From: Auanema rhodensis
Taxonomy: Eukaryota > Nematoda > Chromadorea > Rhabditida > Rhabditidae
Length of the DNA stretch: 64,000 bases
NCBI GenBank assembly: GCA_964057225.1
Contig: OZ059897.1
Span: 20,832,001 to 20,896,000 of the forward strand
Reading direction: 5' to 3'
Part shown: one piece after another, positions 25,975-39,600 of the stretch
How the letters are laid out: the number at the start of each line of letters is the position of its first letter
Position numbering within the stretch: the first letter of the stretch is position 1
Position numbers and translations under genes: made by a program
The notes under the pieces: generated by a model
What the model saw: only the letters and a program-made list of their open reading frames with translations
Database searches by the model: none
What the model was told of the DNA's origin: nothing

Positions 25975-28079
25975 AAATGTTTTTAAATTCCTTTTTTCAA
26001 GGCAAAGACGATGGACAATGTTATTCAACGAAAAAATTAATTCTTCAGGGTTAAAATCGAGGATATAAGTGTGAACTTATATCAGTTGATATCTCGGTGC
26101 ATTTTTAAGCTAGCGCAAATCTGATAACACAGATCGACGCAGCTTAAAAATCCGCATCGAATGCACTATATTACATTGAGAAACACTTGATACAAAAATT
26201 AGTTATGATCGTTTGAAAAATGATGCATTAGTGTATGTTGAGTTCCCATGTACACTCAACATTGCTTCCAAAAACATTTTGACAAAAATTTTTTCGAAAA
26301 ATTTCAAAATAATTTAGCAAATGTAGATGTTTTAAGATTCCATTTTTCAAGGCAAAGACGATGGACAATGTTATTCAACGAAAAAATTAATTCTTCAGGG
26401 TGAAAATCGAGGATATAAGTGTGAACTTATATCAGTTGATATCTCGGTGCATTTTTAAGCTAGCGCAAATCTGATAACACAGATCGACGCAGCTTAAAAA
26501 TCCGCATCGAATGCACTATACTACATTGAGAAAAGCTTAATACAAAAATTAGTTATGATCGTTTGAAAAATGATGCATTAGTGTATGTTGAGTTTCCATG
26601 TACACTCAACATTGCTTCCAAAAACATTTTGACAAAAATTTTTTCGAAAAATTTCAAAATAATTTAGCAAAAAGTAGATGTTTTTAGATTCCATTTTTCA
26701 AGGCAAAGACGATGGACAATGTTATTCAACGAAAAAATTAATTCTTCAGGGTGAAAATCGAGGATATAAGTGTGAACTTATATCAGTTGATATCTCGGTG
26801 CATTTTTAAGCTAGCGCAAATCTGATAACACAGATCGACGCAGCTTAAAAATCCGCATCGAATGCACTATACTACATTGAGAAACGCTAAATACAAAAAT
26901 TAGTTATGATCGTTTGAAAAATGATGCATTAGTGTATGTTGAGTTTCCATGTACACTCAACATTGCTTCCAAAAACATTTTGACAAAAATTTTTTCGAAA
27001 AATTTCAAAATAATTTAGCGAAAAGTAGATGTTTTTAGATTCCTTTTTTCAAGGCAAAGACGATGGACAATGTTATTCAACGAAAAAATTATTTCTTCAG
27101 GGTGAAAATCGAGGATATAAGTGTGAACTTATATCAGTTGATATCTCGGTGCATTTTTAAGCTAGCGCAAATCTGATAACACAGATCGACGCAGCTTAAA
27201 AATCCGCATCGAATGCACTATACTACATTGAAAAACGCTTAATACAAAAATTAGTTATGATCGTTTGAAAAATGATGCATTAGTGTATGTTGAGTTTCCA
27301 TGTACACTCAACACTGCTTCCAAAAACATTTTGACAAAAATTTTTTCGAAAAATTTCAAAATAATTTAGCAAAAAGTAGATGTTTTTAGAATCCTTTTTT
27401 CAAGGCAAAGACGATGGACAATGTTATTCAACGAAAAAATTATTTCTTCAGGGTGAAAATCGAGGATATAAGTGTGAACTTATATCAGTTGATATCTCGG
27501 TGCATTTTTAAGCTAGCGCAAATCTGATAACACAGATCGACGCAGCTTAAAAATCCGCATCGAATGCACTATATTACATTGAAAAACGCTTAATACAAAA
27601 ATTAGTTATGATCGTTTGAAAAATGATGCATTAGTGTATGTTGAGTTTCCATGTACACTCAACATTGCTTCCAAAAACATTTTGACAAAAATTTTTTCGA
27701 AAAATTTCAAAATAATTTAGCAAAAAGTAGATGTTTTTAGATTCCTTTTTTCAAGGCAAAGACGATGGACAATGTTATTCAACGAGAAAATTAATTCTTC
27801 AGGGTGAAAATCGAGGATATAAGTGTGAACTTATATCAGTTGATATCTCGGTGCATTTTTAAGCTAGCGCAAATCTGATAACACAGATCGACGCAGCTTA
27901 AAAATCCGCATCGAATGCACTATACTACATTGAGAAAAGCTTAATACAAAAATTAGTTATGATCGTTTGAAAAATGATGCATTAGTGTATGTTGAGTTTC
28001 CATGTACACTCAACATTGCTTCCAAAAACATTTTGACAAAAATTTTTTCGAAAAATTTCAAAATAATTTAGCAAAAAGT
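25975..28079 (+). repeat. Six-monomer unit, copy 2 (pair with 18607-20711)
   Basis: The order matches copy 1: C, D, GAGAAACGCTAAAT-back unit (26879), CGAAAAGTAG/GATTCCT unit, E, B. Small differences are GAGTTCCC in the first unit (near 26241) and GTTTGAA instead of GTTAGAA in the last. The unit that follows (28080) is another B with the GTTAGAA variant, so B has been doubled here. Confidence 0.85.
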
Positions 28080-28781
28080 AGATGTTTTTAGATTCCTTTT
28101 TTCAAGGCAAAGACGATGGACAATGTTATTCAACGAGAAAATTAATTCTTCAGGGTGAAAATCGAGGATATAAGTGTGAACTTATATCAGTTGATATCTC
28201 GGTGCATTTTTAAGCTAGCGCAAATCTGATAACACAGATCGACGCAGCTTAAAAATCCGCATCGAATGCACTATACTACATTGAGAAAAGCTTAATACAA
28301 AAATTAGTTATGATCGTTAGAAAAATGATGCATTAGTGTATGTTGAGTTTCCATGTACACTCAACATTGCTTCCAAAAACATTTTGACAAAAATTTTTTC
28401 GAAAAATTTCAAAATAATTTACCAAAAAGTAGATGTTTTTAGATTCCATTTTTCAAGGCAAAGACGATAGACAATGTTATTCAACGAAAAAGTTAATTCT
28501 TCAGGGTGAAAATCGAGGATATAAGTGTGAACTTATATCAGTTGATATCTCGGTGCATTTTTAAGCTAGCGCAAATCTGATAACACAGATCGACGCAGCT
28601 TAAAAATCCGCATCGAATGCACTATATTACATTGAAAAACGCTTAATACAAAAATTAGTTATGATCGTTTGAAAAATGATGCATTAGTGTATGTTGAGTT
28701 TCCATGTACACTCAACATTGCTTCCAAAAACATTTTGACAAAAATTTTTTCGGAAAATTTCAAAATAATTGAGCAAAAAGT

Positions 28782-30886
28782 AAATGTTTTTAAATTCCTT
28801 TTTTCAAGGCAAAGACGATGGACAATGTTATTCAACGAAAAAATTAATTCTTCAGGGTTAAAATCGAGGATATAAGTGTGAACTTATATCAGTTGATATC
28901 TCGGTGCATTTTTAAGCTAGCGCAAATCTGATAACACAGATCGACGCAGCTTAAAAATCCGCATCGAATGCACTATATTACATTGAGAAACACTTGATAC
29001 AAAAATTAGTTATGATCGTTTGAAAAATGATGCATTAGTGTATGTTGAGTTTCCATGTACACTCAACATTGCTTCCAAAAACATTTTGACAAAAATTTTT
29101 TCGAAAAATTTCAAAATAATTTAGCAAATGTAGATGTTTTAAGATTCCATTTTTCAAGGCAAAGACGATGGACAATGTTATTCAACGAAAAAATTAATTC
29201 TTCAGGGTGAAAATCGAGGATATAAGTGTGAACTTATATCAGTTGATATCTCGGTGCATTTTTAAGCTAGCGCAAATCTGATAACACAGATCGACGCAGC
29301 TTAAAAATCCGCATCGAATGCACTATACTACATTGAGAAAAGCTTAATACAAAAATTAGTTATGATCGTTTGAAAAATGATGCATTAGTGTATGTTGAGT
29401 TTCCATGTACACTCAACATTGCTTCCAAAAACATTTTGACAAAAATTTTTTCGAAAAATTTCAAAATAATTTAGCAAAAAGTAGATGTTTTTAGATTCCA
29501 TTTTTCAAGGCAAAGACGATGGACAATGTTATTCAACGAAAAAATTAATTCTTCAGGGTGAAAATCGAGGATATAAGTGTGAACTTATATCAGTTGATAT
29601 CTCGGTGCATTTTTAAGCTAGCGCAAATCTGATAACACAGATCGACGCAGCTTAAAAATCCGCATCGAATGCACTATACTACATTGAAAAACGCTTGATA
29701 CAAAAATTAGTTATGATCGTTTGAAAAATGATGCATTAGTGTATGTTGAGTTTCCATGTACACTCAACACTGCTTCCAAAAACATTTTGACAAAAATTTT
29801 TTCGAAAAATTTCAAAATAATTTAGCAAAAAGTAGATGTTTTTAGAATCCTTTTTTCAAGGCAAAGACGATGGACAATGTTATTCAACGAAAAAATTATT
29901 TCTTCAGGGTGAAAATCGAGGATATAAGTGTGAACTTATATCAGTTGATATCTCGGTGCATTTTTAAGCTAGCGCAAATCTGATAACACAGATCGACGCA
30001 GCTTAAAAATCCGCATCGAATGCACTATATTACATTGAAAAACGCTTAATACAAAAATTAGTTATGATCGTTTGAAAAATGATGCATTAGTGTATGTTGA
30101 GTTTCCATGTACACTCAACATTGCTTCCAAAAACATTTTGACAAAAATTTTTTCGAAAAATTTCAAAATAATTTAGCAAAAAGTAGATGTTTTTAGATTC
30201 CTTTTTTCAAGGCAAAGACGATGGACAATGTTATTCAACGAGAAAATTAATTCTTCAGGGTGAAAATCGAGGATATAAGTGTGAACTTATATCAGTTGAT
30301 ATCTCGGTGCATTTTTAAGCTAGCGCAAATCTGATAACACAGATCGACGCAGCTTAAAAATCCGCATCGAATGCACTATACTACATTGAGAAAAGCTTAA
30401 TACAAAAATTAGTTATGATCGTTAGAAAAATGATGCATTAGTGTATGTTGAGTTTCCATGTACACTCAACATTGCTTCCAAAAACATTTTGACAAAAATT
30501 TTTTCGAAAAATTTCAAAATAATTTACCAAAAAGTAGATGTTTTTAGATTCCATTTTTCAAGGCAAAGACGATAGACAATGTTATTCAACGAAAAAGTTA
30601 ATTCTTCAGGGTGAAAATCGAGGATATAAGTGTGAACTTATATCAGTTGATATCTCGGTGCATTTTTAAGCTAGCGCAAATCTGATAACACAGATCGACG
30701 CAGCTTAAAAATCCGCATCGAATGCACTATATTACATTGAAAAACGCTTAATACAAAAATTAGTTATGATCGTTTGAAAAATGATGCATTAGTGTATGTT
30801 GAGTTTCCATGTACACTCAACATTGCTTCCAAAAACATTTTGACAAAAATTTTTTCGAAAAATTTCAAAATAATTTACCAAAAAGT
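28782..30886 (+). repeat. Canonical six-monomer unit, copy 2 (pair with 22818-24922)
   Basis: The order is C, D, GATTCCA unit (CGCTTGAT, CAACACTGC), E, B, A, in 2,105 bp. The base just before this copy is variant: TAATTGAGC near 28770 instead of TAATTTAGC. After it comes a hybrid unit (30887) with the ACCAAAAAG junction of A and the GATTCCT/CGAGAAAATT body of B. Confidence 0.85.
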
Positions 30887-31587
30887 AGATGTTTTTAGAT
30901 TCCTTTTTTCAAGGCAAAGACGATGGACAATGTTATTCAACGAGAAAATTAATTCTTCAGGGTGAAAATCGAGGATATAAGTGTGAACTTATATCAGTTG
31001 ATATCTCGGTGCATTTTTAAGCTAGCGCAAATCTGATAACACAGATCGACGCAGCTTAAAAATCCGCATCGAATGCACTATACTACATTGAGAAAAGCTT
31101 AATACAAAAATTAGTTATGATCGTTAGAAAAATGATGCATTAGTGTATGTTGAGTTTCCATGTACACTCAACATTGCTTCCAAAAACATTTTGACAAAAA
31201 TTTTTTCGAAAAATTTCAAAATAATTTACCAAAAAGTAGATGTTTTTAGATTCCATTTTTCAAGGCAAAGACGATAGACAATGTTATTCAACGAAAAAGT
31301 TAATTCTTCAGGGTGAAAATCGAGGATATAAGTGTGAACTTATATCAGTTGATATCTCGGTGCATTTTTAAGCTAGCGCAAATCTGATAACACAGATCGA
31401 CGCAGCTTAAAAATCCGCATCGAATGCACTATATTACATTGAAAAACGCTTAATACAAAAATTAGTTATGATCGTTTGAAAAATGATGCATTAGTGTATG
31501 TTGAGTTTCCATGTACACTCAACATTGCTTCCAAAAACATTTTGACAAAAATTTTTTCGGAAAATTTCAAAATAATTTAGCAAATGT

Positions 31588-33688
31588 AGATGTTTTAAGA
31601 TTCCATTTTTCAAGGCAAAGACGATGGACAATGTTATTCAACGAAAAAATTAATTCTTCAGGGTGAAAATCGAGGATATAAGTGTGAACTTATATCAGTT
31701 GATATCTCGGTGCATTTTTAAGCTAGCGCAAATCTGATAACACAGATCGACGCAGCTTAAAAATCCGCATCGAATGCACTATATTACATTGAGAAACACT
31801 TGATACAAAAATTAGTTATGATCGTTTGAAAAATGATGCATTAGTGTATGTTGAGTTTCCATGTACACTCAACATTGCTTCCAAAAACATTTTGACAAAA
31901 ATTTTTTCGAAAAATTTCAAAATAATTTAGCAAATGTAGATGTTTTAAGATTCCATTTTTCAAGGCAAAGACGATGGACAATGTTATTCAACGAAAAAAT
32001 TAATTCTTCAGGGTGAAAATCGAGGATATAAGTGTGAACTTATATCAGTTGATATCTCGGTGCATTTTTAAGCTAGCGCAAATCTGATAACACAGATCGA
32101 CGCAGCTTAAAAATCCGCATCGAATGCACTATACTACATTGAGAAAAGCTTAATACAAAAATTAGTTATGATCGTTTGAAAAATGATGCATTAGTGTATG
32201 TTGAGTTTCCATGTACACTCAACATTGCTTCCAAAAACATTTTGACAAAAATTTTTTCGAAAAATTTCAAAATAATTTAGCAAATGTAGATGTTTTAAGA
32301 TTCCATTTTTCAAGGCAAAGACGATGGACAATGTTATTCAACGAAAAAATTAATTCTTCAGGGTGAAAATCGAGGATATAAGTGTGAACTTATATCAGTT
32401 GATATCTCGGTGCATTTTTAAGCTAGCGCAAATCTGATAACACAGATCGACGCAGCTTAAAAATCCGCATCGAATGCACTATATTACATTGAAAAACGCT
32501 TAATACAAAAATTAGTTATGATCGTTTGAAAAATGATGCATTAGTGTATGTTGAGTTTCCATGTACACTCAACATTGCTTCCAAAAACATTTTGACAAAA
32601 ATTTTTTCGGAAAATTTCAAAATAATTTAGCAAATGTAGATGTTTTAAGATTCCATTTTTCAAGGCAAAGACGATGGACAATGTTATTCAACGAAAAAAT
32701 TAATTCTTCAGGGTGAAAATCGAGGATATAAGTGTGAACTTATATCAGTTGATATCTCGGTGCATTTTTAAGCTAGCGCAAATCTGATAACACAGATCGA
32801 CGCAGCTTAAAAATCCGCATCGAATGCACTATATTACATTGAGAAACACTTGATACAAAAATTAGTTATGATCGTTTGAAAAATGATGCATTAGTGTATG
32901 TTGAGTTTCCATGTACACTCAACATTGCTTCCAAAAACATTTTGACAAAAATTTTTTCGAAAAATTTCAAAATAATTTAGCAAATGTAGATGTTTTAAGA
33001 TTCCATTTTTCAAGGCAAAGACGATGGACAATGTTATTCAACGAAAAAATTAATTCTTCAGGGTGAAAATCGAGGATATAAGTGTGAACTTATATCAGTT
33101 GATATCTCGGTGCATTTTTAAGCTAGCGCAAATCTGATAACACAGATCGACGCAGCTTAAAAATCCGCATCGAATGCACTATACTACATTGAGAAAAGCT
33201 TAATACAAAAATTAGTTATGATCGTTTGAAAAATGATGCATTAGTGTATGTTGAGTTTCCATGTACACTCAACATTGCTTCCAAAAACATTTTGACAAAA
33301 ATTTTTTCGAAAAATTTCAAAATAATTTAGCAAATGTAGATGTTTTAAGATTCCATTTTTCAAGGCAAAGACGATGGACAATGTTATTCAACGAAAAAAT
33401 TAATTCTTCAGGGTGAAAATCGAGGATATAAGTGTGAACTTATATCAGTTGATATCTCGGTGCATTTTTAAGCTAGCGCAAATCTGATAACACAGATCGA
33501 CGCAGCTTAAAAATCCGCATCGAATGCACTATACTACATTGAGAAAAGCTTAATACAAAAATTAGTTATGATCGTTTGAAAAATGATGCATTAGTGTATG
33601 TTGAGTTTCCATGTACACTCAACATTGCTTCCAAAAACATTTTGACAAAAATTTTTTCGAAAAATTTCAAAATAATTTAGCAAAAAGT
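31588..33688 (+). repeat. Run of six consecutive D monomers (350-bp spacing)
   Basis: AGATG starts at 31588, 31938, 32288, 32638, 32988 and 33338 are all preceded by CAAATGTAG, a form one base shorter than CAAAAAGTAG, and all carry TTTTAAG. Elsewhere D is single (18256, 18957, 21413, 23168, 25624, 26325, 29132, 36145). Backs vary inside the run: GAGAAACACTTGAT (31588, 32638), GAGAAAAGCTTAAT (31938, 32988, 33338) and GAAAAACGCTTAAT with CGGAAAATTTC (32288). The last is the back of the preceding A unit, so the run grew by a three-unit exchange that also fused a D front to an A back. Confidence 0.9.
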
Positions 33689-36600
33689 AGATGTTTTTAG
33701 ATTCCATTTTTCAAGGCAAAGACGATGGACAATGTTATTCAACGAAAAAATTAATTCTTCAGGGTGAAAATCGAGGATATAAGTGTGAACTTATATCAGT
33801 TGATATCTCGGTGCATTTTTAAGCTAGCGCAAATCTGATAACACAGATCGACGCAGCTTAAAAATCCGCATCGAATGCACTATACTACATTGAAAAACGC
33901 TTGATACAAAAATTAGTTATGATCGTTTGAAAAATGATGCATTAGTGTATGTTGAGTTTCCATGTACACTCAACACTGCTTCCAAAAACATTTTGACAAA
34001 AATTTTTTCGAAAAATTTCAAAATAATTTAGCAAAAAGTAGATGTTTTTAGAATCCTTTTTTCAAGGCAAAGACGATGGACAATGTTATTCAACGAAAAA
34101 ATTATTTCTTCAGGGTGAAAATCGAGGATATAAGTGTGAACTTATATCAGTTGATATCTCGGTGCATTTTTAAGCTAGCGCAAATCTGATAACACAGATC
34201 GACGCAGCTTAAAAATCCGCATCGAATGCACTATATTACATTGAAAAACGCTTAATACAAAAATTAGTTATGATCGTTTGAAAAATGATGCATTAGTGTA
34301 TGTTGAGTTTCCATGTACACTCAACATTGCTTCCAAAAACATTTTGACAAAAATTTTTTCGAAAAATTTCAAAATAATTTAGCAAAAAGTAGATGTTTTT
34401 AGATTCCTTTTTTCAAGGCAAAGACGATGGACAATGTTATTCAACGAGAAAATTAATTCTTCAGGGTGAAAATCGAGGATATAAGTGTGAACTTATATCA
34501 GTTGATATCTCGGTGCATTTTTAAGCTAGCGCAAATCTGATAACACAGATCGACGCAGCTTAAAAATCCGCATCGAATGCACTATACTTCATTGAGAAAA
34601 GCTTAATACAAAAATTAGTTATGATCGTTAGAAAAATGATGCATTAGTGTATGTTGAGTTTCCATGTACACTCAACATTGCTTCCAAAAACATTTTGACA
34701 AAAATTTTTTCGAAAAATTTCAAAATAATTTACCAAAAAGTAGATGTTTTTAGATTCCATTTTTCAAGGCAAAGACGATAGACAATGTTATTCAACGAAA
34801 AAGTTAATTCTTCAGGGTGAAAATCGAGGATATAAGTGTGAACTTATATCAGTTGATATCTCGGTGCATTTTTAAGCTAGCGCAAATCTGATAACACAGA
34901 TCGACGCAGCTTAAAAATCCGCATCGAATGCACTATATTACATTGAAAAACGCTTAATACAAAAATTAGTTATGATCGTTAGAAAAATGATGCATTAGTG
35001 TATGTTGAGTTTCCATGTACACTCAACATTGCTTCCAAAAACATTTTGACAAAAATTTTTTCGAAAAATTTCAAAATAATTTACCAAAAAGTAGATGTTT
35101 TTAGATTCCATTTTTCAAGGCAAAGACGATAGACAATGTTATTCAACGAAAAAGTTAATTCTTCAGGGTGAAAATCGAGGATATAAGTGTGAACTTATAT
35201 CAGTTGATATCTCGGTGCATTTTTAAGCTAGCGCAAATCTGATAACACAGATCGACGCAGCTTAAAAATCCGCATCGAATGCACTATACTACATTGAGAA
35301 AAGCTTAATACAAAAATTAGTTATGATCGTTAGAAAAATGATGCATTAGTGTATGTTGAGTTTCCATGTACACTCAACATTGCTTCCAAAAACATTTTGA
35401 CAAAAATTTTTTCGAAAAATTTCAAAATAATTTACCAAAAAGTAGATGTTTTTAGATTCCATTTTTCAAGGCAAAGACGATAGACAATGTTATTCAACGA
35501 AAAAGTTAATTCTTCAGGGTGAAAATCGAGGATATAAGTGTGAACTTATATCAGTTGATATCTCGGTGCATTTTTAAGCTAGCGCAAATCTGATAACACA
35601 GATCGACGCAGCTTAAAAATCCGCATCGAATGCACTATATTACATTGAAAAACGCTTAATACAAAAATTAGTTATGATCGTTTGAAAAATGATGCATTAG
35701 TGTATGTTGAGTTTCCATGTACACTCAACATTGCTTCCAAAAACATTTTGACAAAAATTTTTTCGGAAAATTTCAAAATAATTTAGCAAAAAGTAAATGT
35801 TTTTAAATTCTTTTTTTCAAGGCAAAGACGATGGACAATGTTATTCAACGAAAAAATTAATTCTTCAGGGTTAAAATCGAGGATATAAGTGTGAACTTAT
35901 ATCAGTTGATATCTCGGTGCATTTTTAAGCTAGCGCAAATCTGATAACACAGATCGACGCAGCTTAAAAATCCGCATCGAATGCACTATATTACATTGAG
36001 AAACACTTGATACAAAAATTAGTTATGATCGTTTGAAAAATGATGCATTAGTGTATGTTGAGTTTCCATGTACACTCAACATTGCTTCCAAAAACATTTT
36101 GACAAAAATTTTTTCGAAAAATTTCAAAATAATTTAGCAAATGTAGATGTTTTAAGATTCCATTTTTCAAGGCAAAGACGATGGACAATGTTATTCAACG
36201 AAAAAATTAATTCTTCAGGGTGAAAATCGAGGATATAAGTGTGAACTTATATCAGTTGATATCTCGGTGCATTTTTAAGCTAGCGCAAATCTGATAACAC
36301 AGATCGACGCAGCTTAAAAATCCGCATCGAATGCACTATACTACATTGAGAAAAGCTTAATACAAAAATTAGTTATGATCGTTTGAAAAATGATGCATTA
36401 GTGTATGTTGAGTTTCCATGTACACTCAACATTGCTTCCAAAAACATTTTGACAAAAATTTTTTCGAAAAATTTCAAAATAATTTAGCAAAAAGTAGATG
36501 TTTTTTGATTCCATTTTTCAAGGCAAAGACGATGGACAATGTTATTCAACGAAAAAATTAATTCTTCAGGGTGAAAATCGAGGATATAAGTGTGAACTTA

Positions 36601-39600
36601 TATCAGTTGATATCTCGGTGCATTTTTAAGCTAGCGCAAATCTGATAACACAGATCGACGCAGCTTAAAAATCCGCATCGAATGCACTATACTACATTGA
36701 AAAACGCTTGATACAAAAATTAGTTATGATCGTTTGAAAAATGATGCATTAGTGTATGTTGAGTTTCCATGTACACTCAACATTGCTTCCAAAAACATTT
36801 TGACAAAAATTTTTTCGAAAAATTTCAGAATAATTTAGCGAAAAGTAGATGTTTTTAGATTCCTTTTTTCAAGGCAAAGACGATGGACAATGTTATTCAA
36901 CGAAAAAATTATTTCTTCAGGGTGAAAATCAAGGATATAAGTGTGAACTTATATCAGTTGATATCTCGGTGCATTTTTAAGCTAGCGCAAATCTGATAAC
37001 ACAGATCGACGCAGCTTAAAAATCCGCATCGAATGCACTATATTACATTGAAAAACGCTTAATACAAAAATTAGTTATGATCGTTTGAAAAATGATGCAT
37101 TAGTGTATGTTGAGTTTCCATGTACACTCAACATTGCTTCCAAAAACATTTTGACAAAAATTTTTTCGGAAAATTTCAAAATAATTTAGCAAAAAGTAAA
37201 TGTTTTTAAATTCCTTTTTTCAAGGCAAAGACGATGGACAATGTTATTCAACGAAAAAATTAATTCTTCAGGGTTAAAATCGAGGATATAAGTGTGAACT
37301 TATATCAGTTGATATCTCGGTGCATTTTTAAGCTAGCGCAAATCTGATAACACAGATCGACGCAGCTTAAAAATCCGCATCGAATGCACTATATTACATT
37401 GAGAAACACTTGATACAAAAATTAGTTATGATCGTTTGAAAAATGATGCATTAGTGTATGTTGAGTTTCCATGTACACTCAACATTGCTTCCAAAAACAT
37501 TTTGACAAAAATTTTTTCGAAAAATTTCAAAATAATTTAGCAAAAAGTAGATGTTTTAAGATTCCATTTTTCAAGGCAAAGACGATGGACAATGTTATTC
37601 AACGAAAAAATCAATTCTTCAGGGTGAAAATCGAGGATATAAGTGTGAACTTATATCAGTTGATATCTCGGTGCATTTTTAAGCTAGCGCAAATCTGATA
37701 ACACAGATCGACGCAGCTTAAAAATCCGCATCGAATGCACTATACTACATTGAGAAAAGCTTAATACAAAAATTAGTTATGATCGTTTGAAAAATGATGC
37801 ATTAGTGTATGTTGAGTTTCCATGTACACTCAACATTGCTTCCAAAAACATTTTGACAAAAATTTTTTCGAAAAATTTCAAAATAATTTAGCAAAAAGTA
37901 GATGTTTTTAGATTCCATTTTTCAAGGCAAAGACGATGGACAATGTTATTCAACGAAAAAATTAATTCTTCAGGGTGAAAATCGAGGATATAAGTGTGAA
38001 CTTATATCAGTTGATATCTCGGTGCATTTTTAAGCTAGCGCAAATCTGATAACACAGATCGACGCAGCTTAAAAATCCGCATCGAATGCACTATACTACA
38101 TTGAAAAACGCTTAATACAAAAATTAGTTATGATCGTTTGAAAAATGATGCATTAGTGTATGTTGAGTTTCCATGTACACTCAACATTGCTTCCAAAAAC
38201 ATTTTGACAAAAATTTTTTCGTAAAATTTCAAAATAATTTAGCGAAAAGTAGATGTTTTTAGATTCGATTTTTCAAGGCAAAGACGATGGACAATGTTAT
38301 TCAACGAAAAAATTAATTCTTCAGGGTGAAAATCGAGGATATAAGTGTGAACTTATATCAGTTGATATCTCGGTGCATTTTTAAGCTAGCGCAAATCTGA
38401 TAACACAGATGGACGCAGCTTAAAAATCCGCATCGAATGCACTATATTACATTGAAAAACGCTTAATACAAAAATTAGTTATGATCGTTTGAAAAATGAT
38501 GCATTAGTGTATGTTGAGTTTCCATGTACACTCAACATTGCTTCCAAAAACATTTTGACAAAAATTTTTTCGGAAAATTTCAAAATAATTTAGCAAAAAG
38601 TAAATGTTTTTAAATTCCTTTTTTCAAGGCAAAGACGATGGACAATGTTATTCAACGAAAAAATTAATTCTTCAGGGTTAAAATCGAGGATATAAGTGTG
38701 AACTTATATCAGTTGATATCTCGGTGCATTTTTAAGCTAGCGCAAATCTGATAACACAGATCGACGCAGCTTAAAAATCCGCATTGAATGCACTATATTA
38801 CATTGAGAAACACTTGATACAAAAATTAGTTATGATCGTTTGAAAAATGATGCATTAGTGTATGTTGAGTTTCCATGTACACTCAACATTGCTTCCAAAA
38901 ACATTTTGACAAAAATTTTTTCGAAAAATTTCAAAATAATTTAGCAAAAAGTAGATGTTTTAAGATTCCATTTTTCAAGGCAAAGACGATGGACAATGTT
39001 ATTCAACGAAAAAATTAATTCTTCAGGGTGAAAATCGAAGATATAAGTGTGAACTTATATCAGTTGATATCTCGGTGCATTTTTAAGCTAGCGCAAATCT
39101 GATAACACAGATCGACGCAGCTTAAAAATCCGCATCGAATGCACTATACTACATTGAAAAAAGCTTAATACAAAAATTAGTTATGATCGTTTGAAAAATG
39201 ATGCATTAGTGTATGTTGAGTTTCCATGTACACTCAACATTGCTTCCAAAAACATTTTGACAAAAATTTTTTCGAAAAATTTCAAAATAATTTAGCAAAA
39301 AGTAGATGTTTTTAGATTCCATTTTTTAAGGCAAAGACGATGGACAATGTTATTCAACGAAAAAATTAATTCTTCAGGGTGAAAATCGAGGATATAAGTG
39401 TGAACTTATATCAGTTGATATCTCGGTGCATTTTTAAGCTAGCGCAAATCTGATAACACAGATCGACGCAGCTTAAAAATCCGCATCGAATGCACTATAC
39501 TACATTGAGAAAAGCTTAATACAAAAATTAGTTATGATCGTTTGAAAAATGATGCATTAGTGTATGTTGAGTTTCCATGTACACTCAACATTGCTTCCAA

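Larger units (their letters stand above)
17555..37548 (+). repeat. Block 4: rearranged six-monomer higher-order repeat
   Basis: The best-preserved order is: C (AAATG, GGGTTAAAATC); D (CAAATGTAG deletion, TTTTAAG); a GATTCCA unit ending CAACACTGC; E (GAATCC, ATTATTTC); B (GATTCCT, CGAGAAAATT, GATCGTTAG); A (ACCAAAAAG, GATAGAC, AAAGTTAATTC). Around these, copies are expanded or shortened: B-A pairs repeat (24.2-25.6 and 30.2-31.6 kb), A triples (34.7-35.8 kb), D runs, and C-D doublets (17.9-19.3 kb). GAATCC units start at 14747 and 16502 in the previous block, then at 20010, 23870, 27378, 29834 and 34040. Their spacings here are 11, 10, 7 and 12 monomers, so the higher-order period is not stable. 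Confidence 0.85.

Noticed and set aside
28669-28875. 68-codon open frame beginning at TTG
   Set aside because: It exists only because TAG at the junction (TAATTTAGC) is changed to GAG and the usual GGGTGA is GGGTTA in this C unit. The same frame is closed in nearly all copies, the start is not ATG, and there is no recognisable domain. It is satellite noise.
30774-30965. 63-codon open frame beginning at TTG
   Set aside because: It is the same frame as above, opened by the ACC junction (TAC in place of TAG) in a hybrid A/B unit that lacks the GATAGAC stop. It ends at GGGTGA. There is no conservation as coding sequence across copies.
37471-37698. 75-codon open frame beginning at ATG
   Set aside because: Two usual stops are lost by chance in this unit: TTTTTAG is TTTTAAG, and AAATTAATTC is AAATCAATTC. 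Neighbouring copies keep at least one stop. The product is low-complexity and matches no family I know.
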